NCBI RefSeq assembly: GCF_013466425.1
Contig: NZ_CP059165.1
Coordinates: forward strand, 5,332,001-5,396,000
Source of the DNA: Mycobacterium vicinigordonae
GTDB lineage: Bacteria > Actinomycetota > Actinomycetes > Mycobacteriales > Mycobacteriaceae
Length of the DNA: 64,000 nucleotides
Direction of reading: 5' to 3'
The stretch's first letter is position 1, and each line of letters begins with the position of its first letter. A program made the position numbers and the translations under genes. Positions 57,735 to 64,000 of this stretch are shown in pieces. Below the pieces are notes generated by a model, which was not told the origin of the DNA, did no database searches, and saw only the letters and a program-made list of their open reading frames with translations.

Positions 57735-58178
57735 TTACTTCGCCTTCTTCACCTTCAGCACCCGCTCGCGCAATCCCTTGGTGGCCGAATCGATAGATCC
57801 CTTAACGGCTCGCTTGAGCACGAAGCCAGGCAGCGGCACGTTCGGGTCGACGGTGATCTCCATCTTCACCAGCGTGTCGCCACCCTTTGGCACCAGGGTG
57901 TATTTGCCGTCCTGCGCCTTCTGCTGGCTTGAATTCACCAGCGTCCAGCTCACCTCGTTGCCGTCCCAGGTGTAGGCCACCACCTGCTCGTCGGTGATGC
58001 CCGCGGTCTTCACCTTCATCTTGACTTTGCTCGGACGACCGTCGGCCCCGGTCTCGAGGACCTCGGCACTCTGATGCGGTTCGGACCAGTCGGGCATCGC
58101 TTCGAAATCGGCGATGACATCCAGGATCTCCTCGGGACTGGCTTCGATGACGATGTCGCGGGATTCTTTGATTGCCAT
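57735..58178 (-). CDS. SRPBCC family protein (Rv0854-like)
   Basis: A 147-residue third member of the local SRPBCC set: [32 protein letters not shown] start, [37 protein letters not shown] in the middle and a [31 protein letters not shown]-terminus. The ATG at 58178 (MAIKES) agrees with Rv0854; a longer start to 58262 has no support. It is more distant than the other two. It lies upstream of far with a five-base gap, so all four genes (this, far, and the pair) are one transcript. Confidence 0.92.
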   Translation of the reverse strand: MAIKESRDIVIEASPEEILDVIADFEAMPDWSEPHQSAEVLETGADGRPSKVKMKVKTAGITDEQVVAYTWDGNEVSWTLVNSSQQKAQDGKYTLVPKGGDTLVKMEITVDPNVPLPGFVLKRAVKGSIDSATKGLRERVLKVKKAK

Positions 58179-58260
58179 GGCCCGCACGATATCGCGGGCC
58201 GTGTCCCTGGGGAATAGCCGTTGCACTGATATGTCGTCTCCGGGGCGTACCGTCGACGGC

Positions 58261-59934
58261 ATGACCGAATCCGTTTACAGCGTCGGCGACTACCTGTTGG
58301 ACCGCCTCGCGGAGCTCGGCGTCACCGAGATCTTCGGCGTCCCCGGCGACTACAACCTCGCGTTCCTCGACCACATTGTCGCCCATCCCAAGCTGCGCTG
58401 GGTGGGTAATGCGAACGAGCTCAATGCCGGCTACGCCGCCGACGGTTACGGACGCCTTCGCGGAATGTCAGCTGTGGTAACAACTTTCGGTGTGGGTGAA
58501 CTCTCGGCAACCAACGCGATTGCGGGCAGCTACGCCGAGCACGTACCGGTGGTGCACATCGTCGGCGGTCCGTCCAAGGATGCCCAGGCCACCCGACGGG
58601 CGTTGCATCACTCGCTCGGCGATGGCGACTTCGAGCACTTCTTCCGAATCAGCCGCGAAATCACATGTGCGCAAGCCAATCTCATGCCCGCAACGGCCCG
58701 CCGCGAGATCGACCGGGTGCTCAGCGAGGTGCGCGAACAGAAACGGCCCGGGTACCTGCTGATGTCCACCGACGTGGCCCGCTTCCCCACCGAGCCGCCC
58801 GATGCCCCGTTACCGCGCTACAGCGGGGGCACCAGCCCACGCGCGCTGGCCATGTTCACCGAAGCCGCCGCCAAGCTGATCGGTGACCATCAGTTGACGG
58901 TGCTCGCGGACCTGTTGGTGCACCGATTGCAGGCGGTCGGCGAGTTAGAGGCGCTACTGGCGGCCGACGTGGTGCCGCACGCCACGTTGGTGTGGGGTAA
59001 GAGTCTGCTCGACGAAAGCTCTCCGAATTTCCTTGGTATCTATGCCGGTTCGGCCAGCGCCGAGCGGGTGCGCACCGCGATCGAACAGGCGCCGGTATTG
59101 GTGACGGCCGGCGTGGTGTTCACCGACATGGTTAGCGGATTCTTCAGTCAGCGCATCGACCCGGCGCGCACCATCGACATCGACCAGTATCAGAGCAGCG
59201 TGGCCGACGAAGTGTTCGCACCACTGGAAATGGGCGCTGCACTACAGGCGCTCGCCGCGATACTTACCGAGCGTGGAATCAGGTCACCGGCCGTGGCGCC
59301 GCCACCGGCCGCACCGCCCGCCCCCACCCCAGATCGCAACTCGGCACTCACCCAGCGGGTTCTGTGGGATCGGCTGTGCTCGGCGCTGACGCCGGGCAAC
59401 GTGGTGCTGGCCGATCAGGGCACATCCTTCTACGGCATGGCCGACCACGTGCTGCCGCAAGGAGTCACCTTCATCGGCCAACCCCTCTGGGGCTCAATCG
59501 GTTACACATTGCCCGCGGCGTTCGGCGCCGCGGTGGCGCATCCTGAACGCAGGGCGGTGCTGCTGATCGGGGACGGGGCCGCGCAGCTGACGGTGCAGGA
59601 GCTAGGGACGTTCGCCCGCGAAGGGCTGTCCCCGGTGATCGTGGTGGTCAACAACGACGGCTACACCGTGGAGCGCGCAATCCACGGAGAAACGGCGCCC
59701 TACAACGACATCGTCGGCTGGCGCTGGACCGACTTGCCGCACACGCTGGGCGTACGAGACTACCTCGCGTTCCGCGCGCAGACCTACGGCGAACTCGACG
59801 ACGCGCTCACCGCGGCCGCGGAGAACCGGGACCGGATGGTGCTCGTCGAGGTGGTGCTGCCACGACTCGAGATTCCGCCACTGCTGGCCCAACTCGTCGG
59901 ACCGATGGCGCCGCCGCACCAGCAATCGGGATAG
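58261..59934 (+). CDS. Thiamine-diphosphate keto-acid decarboxylase (Rv0853c-like)
   Basis: A 557-residue TPP enzyme of the pyruvate/indolepyruvate decarboxylase type. The N-terminal TPP Glu is in [18 protein letters not shown]. The C-terminal binding motif is [35 protein letters not shown] (GDG near 437, NND ending the motif). In M. tuberculosis the enzyme is reported as a branched-chain keto-acid decarboxylase. The ATG at 58261 gives [13 protein letters not shown]; longer in-frame starts lie in the reversed SRPBCC gene. It ends next to a 24-26 base direct repeat that contains its stop region. Confidence 0.95.
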   Translation: MTESVYSVGDYLLDRLAELGVTEIFGVPGDYNLAFLDHIVAHPKLRWVGNANELNAGYAADGYGRLRGMSAVVTTFGVGELSATNAIAGSYAEHVPVVHIVGGPSKDAQATRRALHHSLGDGDFEHFFRISREITCAQANLMPATARREIDRVLSEVREQKRPGYLLMSTDVARFPTEPPDAPLPRYSGGTSPRALAMFTEAAAKLIGDHQLTVLADLLVHRLQAVGELEALLAADVVPHATLVWGKSLLDESSPNFLGIYAGSASAERVRTAIEQAPVLVTAGVVFTDMVSGFFSQRIDPARTIDIDQYQSSVADEVFAPLEMGAALQALAAILTERGIRSPAVAPPPAAPPAPTPDRNSALTQRVLWDRLCSALTPGNVVLADQGTSFYGMADHVLPQGVTFIGQPLWGSIGYTLPAAFGAAVAHPERRAVLLIGDGAAQLTVQELGTFAREGLSPVIVVVNNDGYTVERAIHGETAPYNDIVGWRWTDLPHTLGVRDYLAFRAQTYGELDDALTAAAENRDRMVLVEVVLPRLEIPPLLAQLVGPMAPPHQQSG

Positions 59935-59978
59935 GAAGGGGGCAGCCCAAGGCTGGATAGGAAGGGCAGCCCAAGGCT
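59929..59978. repeat. Tandem 24-26 base direct repeat after the decarboxylase gene
   Basis: GGATAGGAAGGGGGCAGCCCAAGGCT is followed at once by GGATAGGAAGGGCAGCCCAAGGCT, the copy lacking two bases. The first copy contains the stop codon of the decarboxylase gene. The second ends at the stop codon of the convergent Bfd gene. A slip-strand duplication explains it. Confidence 0.75.
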
Positions 59979-60163
59979 TAGGCGGGCTTGGACGTGCTGT
60001 CCACGGTCGCCGATGAGATGATCGCCCGCACGGTACGCCGGCAGCGCCCGCAATCCGCACCCGCCCCGCAGGCGGCGGCGACCTCCTTGGTGGTGCATGC
60101 GCCCGCGCCGACGGCCTCAGCGACCATATGGCTGGTGATGCCATTGCACAGACACACGTACAT
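59978..60163 (-). CDS. Bacterioferritin-associated ferredoxin-like [2Fe-2S] protein
   Basis: A 61-residue BFD-like protein. Cluster ligands are visible as C4-x-C6 ... C38-x2-C41, the Bfd spacing, with two further cysteines at 23 and 32. In other bacteria Bfd reduces and releases iron from bacterioferritin. No bacterioferritin gene is in this window. It lies 9 bases downstream of the gene at 60173 in the same direction, so they may be co-transcribed. Ends inside the direct repeat region. Confidence 0.9.
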   Translation of the reverse strand: MYVCLCNGITSHMVAEAVGAGACTTKEVAAACGAGADCGRCRRTVRAIISSATVDSTSKPA

Positions 60164-60172
60164 CGCGCGCCG

Positions 60173-60802
60173 CTAGTCCGTCCCGATCCGGATCATGTCG
60201 GAGAAACGGCCGACGAACAGCGGCGGGTAGGCGCCGATGCCCACGCCTCTCAACCACTGCGCAGCCGCATCCGGGTGCTCGATCCATTCCCGGGCGCTGT
60301 CCTCATCGGGAAACTCTTGCAGGATCAGCACTTCGTGGGAATCGTCGAAAGCCTGGAAAACCCAGGTCTTCCGGATGCCGGCGGCGGTGAACCGCTCCAT
60401 CGCTAGGCCGACTTCGGCGCTCAGTGTCGGCACGCTATTCACCGACGCGAACGCGGCCACCACCACCCCGGGCGCTTTGGGAGCAGCCGGCGGAGATTCA
60501 GCGACGAACCTGTCCACGATCTCGCCGGCGAACACGGCCGGGATGTCGTCGACACCGACCGCATCGAACCAATCGAAGAAGACCCTTGACCGCAGGAGTT
60601 CCACGATGGGCTCGCGGCTGTGCACGCCGATCATCACCAGGACCCGGCCGTAGTCGTGGGTCGAGGTATAGACGAGCACATGGTGAGCACCGATGTCGGC
60701 CAGCGCCGCCTTGCGACGCTCGAGCAGCGGCCACACTTTGGTCGGATCCGGAATTCGGTAGTCCGACGCAATCACCATCGAGTGGATGTCGCCGTCGCTC
60801 AT
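60173..60802 (-). CDS. Protein with two ferredoxin-like (ABM-type) halves, function unknown
   Basis: A 209-residue protein that appears to be an internal duplication. The first half (about 15-98) has VLVYTSTHDYGRVLVMIGVH and ends DIPAVFAGEIVDRF. The second half (about 112-205) has KTWVFQAFDDSHEVLILQEF and ends AYPPLFVGRFSDMI, so both finish in P-x-F-x-G-x-x-x-D. The likely fold is a dimeric alpha/beta barrel made inside one chain. It precedes bfd and follows the Mce-associated genes (8-base gap). No catalytic residues recognised. Confidence 0.75.
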   Translation of the reverse strand: MSDGDIHSMVIASDYRIPDPTKVWPLLERRKAALADIGAHHVLVYTSTHDYGRVLVMIGVHSREPIVELLRSRVFFDWFDAVGVDDIPAVFAGEIVDRFVAESPPAAPKAPGVVVAAFASVNSVPTLSAEVGLAMERFTAAGIRKTWVFQAFDDSHEVLILQEFPDEDSAREWIEHPDAAAQWLRGVGIGAYPPLFVGRFSDMIRIGTD

Positions 60803-60809
60803 GACGTTC

Positions 60810-61415
60810 CTAGGCCGGATTGAACTGCGAAATAAGCCATTTGCCGTCAGCCTTGATCAAGGTGACCAGCACCGTACTCGCGGCCATGGACGGCTCCGGG
60901 CGGTCCTTGCTCTGGGTGGTTTGGTTGACGAACAACAGGACGACGGCCGAGTTGGGGTGGAATTCGGTCAGCGCTCCACGCAACACCACCGCCGTCGTCT
61001 TCAGCGACTTCTGGGTGGCCGCCGGGGCGATGACCTGACGCGAGAAATTGTCATAGTAAGACAGGAAGTCACCCGTCAAACGCGTTCTGGCAGACGAGAA
61101 GTCGCGCTCAAGCGTTTCGGGCGAATAGGACAGGATGGCGACCACGCCATCGCTGGCGGCGGTGACTGCGGCCTTGGCGGCGTCCGCGTCGACTGCTTTG
61201 TCCTGGCGGTTGATAAACCAGTACTGTCCACCGAGCGCCAACAGCGAGACCACCACGAGCGCGGCCAACAAAATGGCGCCGGCCGTCGACGACAACCTGC
61301 TCGCCCGAAGTTTGCTCAACCGCCCACCGAGACGCGTGAGCCGGCCCGGACGCGACTCGCCCGCGGCTTCGAGCTTTTCCTTCTCCTCGACTACCGAGGT
61401 CTCCTCTGCGGTCAC
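60810..61415 (-). CDS. Mce-associated membrane protein (orphan)
   Basis: A 201-residue protein of the MAM type: charged cytoplasmic N-terminus, one membrane segment (about 44-67, SSTAGAILLAALVVVSLLALGGQYWF) and an outward NTF2-like domain with ATRTRLTGDF-like and SPETLERDFSSAR elements. MAM/OMAM proteins stabilise Mce lipid-import complexes. No mce operon is in the window, so it is an orphan type. Its start overlaps the stop of the next MAM gene by four bases. Ends with LIKADGKWLISQFNPA, typical of the family. Confidence 0.9.
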   Translation of the reverse strand: MTAEETSVVEEKEKLEAAGESRPGRLTRLGGRLSKLRASRLSSTAGAILLAALVVVSLLALGGQYWFINRQDKAVDADAAKAAVTAASDGVVAILSYSPETLERDFSSARTRLTGDFLSYYDNFSRQVIAPAATQKSLKTTAVVLRGALTEFHPNSAVVLLFVNQTTQSKDRPEPSMAASTVLVTLIKADGKWLISQFNPA

Positions 61416-62350
61416 GGCACGAACTCCACTCTGGACATCTTGAGTTGTCCACCGTCGCGAGTCATTGTCACGATCAGCCGGTATTTGCGTGGATCTTGTT
61501 TAGCTCCAGCAGAATTCGTGATCTCAGCAGTACTTGCGACCAGTACGACCGCCGAGTTTTCGGTCATGGTGTCGCGTTCCACCGCAGTGGCCTGAACGCT
61601 GCCCTGCGCCACCACCTTCGACTCCTCCACGGTCCGGGTGAAGTCGTCGGCCATCTTCAGGAAATCTGCCTTGAAGTCACCGGTGGCGACGTCCTCGATG
61701 CGTTGGACACTTTCCTTCGCGTGCTCGAAGTCCAGCGAGGTCAAAGTCACCACGCCTTGGCGCGCAGCTGCGGCGAACTGCTCCACCTGCTGGCGTTCAC
61801 GGGCCGCATTGCGGTGCAGGATGGACATCTCGACGCTGGCTCCCACTGAGGCCAGCACGACGAGGACGGCGAGAACCACGGCGACTTCGGACAGTTTCGG
61901 ACGCCGCAGCGGGAGCAGCCGCCGGCCAGATTCGGCGGTCGCCCCTTCCGGATCGTGGGCCGTGGCGGTTTCACCACCGGTGATCTCTTCGGTCTGGCCC
62001 ACCGGTTCGGTCTCTTCGGCCTCTTCGGCGGGTTTGGTGAGTTTGCTCGGCTCCGCCTTGCGGGCCGCGACCTTTGAGGGTCCCTCGGCTTGGGGCGCGG
62101 CCACAGCGTCCGGCTCGCTGGCCGCCGCGGCGATCTCCGCCTCGACGGTTTCTGCTTCGGCGGTGCCGCTCGGTGCGTCGTGGTCTGATTCGACGAGTTC
62201 GGCCTCGCGACGCAGCCGGATCGCTCGGGCCCGGGCCCGAGCGGCGGCGGCGAGGGCTTCGGCCTCGGCAGCCTCAGCCTCCGCTTCCTCGGCCAGCGAC
62301 CTCATCTCCGCGATATCCCGCGGAGTCTCGTACTTTTTCAGCGGAGACAA
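61412..62350 (-). CDS. Mce-associated membrane protein with a long acidic Ala/Glu N-terminus
   Basis: A 312-residue MAM protein. The first 140 residues are Glu/Ala-rich, probably coiled (EEAEAEAAEAEALAAAARAR) then low-complexity. The single membrane segment is near 157-177 (VAVVLAVLVVLASVGASVEMS), and the outside domain (about 180-312) has the family's LTSLDFEHAKESVQRIEDVATGDFKADFLK. The start is a TTG, the first usable start codon after an in-frame TAG 33 codons upstream; I see no good ribosome site. It overlaps the second MAM gene by four bases, so they form an operon pair. Confidence 0.83.
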   Translation of the reverse strand: MSPLKKYETPRDIAEMRSLAEEAEAEAAEAEALAAAARARARAIRLRREAELVESDHDAPSGTAEAETVEAEIAAAASEPDAVAAPQAEGPSKVAARKAEPSKLTKPAEEAEETEPVGQTEEITGGETATAHDPEGATAESGRRLLPLRRPKLSEVAVVLAVLVVLASVGASVEMSILHRNAARERQQVEQFAAAARQGVVTLTSLDFEHAKESVQRIEDVATGDFKADFLKMADDFTRTVEESKVVAQGSVQATAVERDTMTENSAVVLVASTAEITNSAGAKQDPRKYRLIVTMTRDGGQLKMSRVEFVP

Positions 62351-62686
62351 TTTCGTCTCGGCAGCATCCTGTCGGATGCCGCCGTCCCCCGCTCGTCGGC
62401 TAGAGAGCGAGACTGCTTGTCGCTCAACCTGGAACTCCTCTACCGCCTACCCGTCGGTGACCACCGGCATCGCCGACCGGCCCAAACCCTACTCGGCACC
62501 AACGATGGTGCGCGACAACTTGAGCGTGGTTAGACCTGTACGCGACAGCAGCCATCGGAGAGCGAGATTATCACTGTCCGCCCGCCACCCTACCGAAGAT
62601 GTAAAGTACTCCCACCAAAAAGTCCTGGTCAACTGCGGAAATATCATTCTTATTTTTGGCATATCAGACCCTCCCCCGGGGCGGGC
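62351..62686. other. Intergenic leader before the MAM operon (336 bases)
   Basis: No gene is seen. The part from about 62600 to 62670 is AT-rich for this genome (ATATCATTCTTATTTTTGGC), and holds a candidate promoter for the minus strand. The reading frame of the MAM protein stays open 33 codons upstream of the TTG, without a usual start codon. The piece next to 62687 also holds the 3' end of the fadD transcript. If the promoter is right the MAM leader is about 250 bases. Confidence 0.5.
62605..62634 (-). promoter_or_regulatory. Candidate sigma-A-type promoter for the MAM genes
   Basis: On the minus strand TTGACC (-35) is followed after 18 bases by TACTTT (-10) in an AT-rich patch. The distance to the MAM start codon is about 250 bases, which is long, so the call is tentative. 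Confidence 0.35.
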
Positions 62687-64000
62687 TCAGCGCAGCAGGT
62701 CCTTGACGACCTTGCCAGTCGCGTTGAGCGGTAGCGCGTCGAGAAACTCCACCGAACGTGGCACCTTGAATCCCGCCATGCGCTCGCGGCACCAGTCGAT
62801 GAGTTCCTGCGCTTCGACGGGGCTGTGGCAGACCACGAACGCCTTGCCGACCTGCCCCAGCCGCTCGTCGGGTGCGCCGATCACCGCCGCCTGCGAGATG
62901 GCGGGATGCTTCAGCAGAAAGCCCTCGATCTCAGCCGGATAGGCATTGAAGCCGCCGACGATGAACATGTCCTTCTTGCGGCCGTCGATGCGCAACCGTC
63001 CGGCGACGTCGATGCTGCCTAGGTCGCCGGTGTGCAGCCACCCGTTGCTGTCGATCGCCTCGGCGGTCGCGACCGGATCGTCGAGATACCCCTGCATCAC
63101 GCCGTAGCCGCGAACCAGCACCTCCCCGTCCTCGGCGATCCGCACCTCCACGCCGTCGCACGGCAGTCCGGCGGTGGTGGCCACATCCTGGAAGGTGTCG
63201 CCGGGCCGGGACAAAGTCACGTTGCCCGCCTCGGTCAGTCCGTAACCGGTCATCAACGTCTGGAACGGCAGTTCTTCGTGGATGCGACGCACCAGCTCGA
63301 CGGGGATGTCGGCGGCTCCGGTCACGCCCGCCCGCAGCGTGGACAGCCGGGATTTGTCGCGCACCGTCAACAGTGAATGGTACAAGGTCGGTGGTCCCGG
63401 GAGCATCGTGACGCGTTCGCGCTCAACGAGATCCACGACCCCGTCAATATCGAAGACCGCGACGGGCAACATCGTGGCGCCGCGCAGGAACGACGTGATG
63501 AGGCCCGCTTTCAAGCCGAAGGTGTGGAAGTACGGGTTGATCATCAGGTAGCGGTCGCCCTCGCGCAGATCGGCGAGCGTGGCCCACTCCTCGTACATCC
63601 GTAACGTCTGCTCGTGGTTCATCATCGCGCCCTTGGGGCGGCCGGTGGTACCCGAGGTGAAGATGATATCGGAGATATCGGCGCCGTCCACCGGCATCTC
63701 GAACGGCGAACCACTTTGCAGAAAGCGGGATTTCAGGTCGATGACAGGTATCCCGGCAGGTGAGGCGTAGTCCTGATCCAGGAATCCCTGCTGGACCAGA
63801 ACCGCCTTGGCCCCGCTGCGAACGATGACATCGCCCGCCTCGTCGGCCTTGAATCGCGTGTTGACCGGAACGAGCACGCCGCCGGCGGTGAGCAGACCGA
63901 ACGCCGCGACGATCCACTCCACGGAGTTGGGCGCCCAGACGGCGACCCGATCCCCCTTGCCGATGCCAAGTTCAGCGAAAGCACCAGCTGCACAACGTAT
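62687..64000 (-). CDS. FadD-type acyl-CoA synthetase (FadD3-like), 5' truncated
   Basis: The C-terminal 437 codons of an adenylate-forming ligase; the frame runs on past the right edge (GDRVAVWAPNS precedes). Motifs: P-loop-like TSGTTGRPKGAMM, FHTFGLKAGL, TGYGLTEAGN, the GWLHTGDLG and RIDGRKKDMFIVGGFNAYPAEIE segment (hinge) and the catalytic Lys near the end in NATGKVVKDLL. It resembles FadD3 (3-HIP-CoA ligase of steroid-ring breakdown) more than the long-chain ligases as I recall them. It may start the Mce-linked operon. Substrate is uncertain. Confidence 0.9.
   Translation of the reverse strand: MRCAAGAFAELGIGKGDRVAVWAPNSVEWIVAAFGLLTAGGVLVPVNTRFKADEAGDVIVRSGAKAVLVQQGFLDQDYASPAGIPVIDLKSRFLQSGSPFEMPVDGADISDIIFTSGTTGRPKGAMMNHEQTLRMYEEWATLADLREGDRYLMINPYFHTFGLKAGLITSFLRGATMLPVAVFDIDGVVDLVERERVTMLPGPPTLYHSLLTVRDKSRLSTLRAGVTGAADIPVELVRRIHEELPFQTLMTGYGLTEAGNVTLSRPGDTFQDVATTAGLPCDGVEVRIAEDGEVLVRGYGVMQGYLDDPVATAEAIDSNGWLHTGDLGSIDVAGRLRIDGRKKDMFIVGGFNAYPAEIEGFLLKHPAISQAAVIGAPDERLGQVGKAFVVCHSPVEAQELIDWCRERMAGFKVPRSVEFLDALPLNATGKVVKDLLR

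Overview
This is a high-GC, gene-dense stretch of a mycobacterial chromosome. It is the counterpart of the Rv0904c-Rv0853c segment of M. tuberculosis H37Rv (gene order recalled, not searched), running in the opposite direction. Markers include accD3, prrA-prrB, the arfABC operon, gltA2 and citA, fprB, serC, sepH, fadE10, cspB, the moaA2-moaD2 / rpfA / moaE2-mog-moaC2 block, the XPB helicase pair, fadBA, dapC, far and the keto-acid decarboxylase. F420-type luciferase-like oxidoreductases, Mce-associated proteins and an rpfA leader with a c-di-AMP (ydaO-type) riboswitch and a CRP site all fit Mycobacterium. There are no PE/PPE genes, rRNAs, tRNAs, IS elements or CRISPR arrays. Both ends cut through genes (accD3 on the left, a FadD-type ligase on the right).

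Layout. 0-8.3 kb: accD3 (partial), a TetR regulator, the PrrAB two-component system, the arfABC operon on the minus strand with an ArfB greatly lengthened by a Glu-Pro tail, DUF2630 and an FAD oxidoreductase. 8.3-21.9 kb: two citrate synthases (gltA2, citA) enclosing an MFS permease, pdxH and a 2,649-residue signalling protein, then a VOC protein. 21.9-28.4 kb: fprB, a diiron AurF-like oxygenase behind a perfect palindrome, serC, sepH, a SpoU-type methyltransferase and MarR. 28.4-36.4 kb: small membrane and SRPBCC proteins, a DUF3027 protein, an MFS permease, an exported protein, a xi-class GST-like reductase, fadE10 and cspB. 36.5-41.3 kb: molybdopterin biosynthesis genes on both sides of rpfA. 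41.3-45.3 kb: Rv0862c-like protein and XPB helicase. 45.4-50.8 kb: an accessory lipid or aromatic catabolism island (Ltp/DUF35 pair, two F420-type oxidoreductases, TetR, FAD monooxygenase). 50.9-64 kb: fadBA, dapC, three SRPBCC proteins around far, the keto-acid decarboxylase, a lone Bfd, a duplicated ferredoxin-like-fold protein, two orphan Mce-associated proteins and a FadD3-like ligase.

The strongest candidate for something undescribed is the gene at 11324-19273. It fuses an OmpR-type winged helix, a bacterial transcriptional activator domain, a class III nucleotide cyclase and a STAND-type ATPase with TPR-like helices to ten tandem SnoaL/NTF2-like units. The last eight alternate between two types (A-B-A-B) with an almost exact 270-residue period, and every unit carries an S/D-x-R/K-type motif at the same place. 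This looks like a one-protein sensor in which an array of small-molecule-binding folds feeds an ATPase, a cyclase and a DNA-binding head. That function is inferred. The domain architecture is read directly from the sequence.
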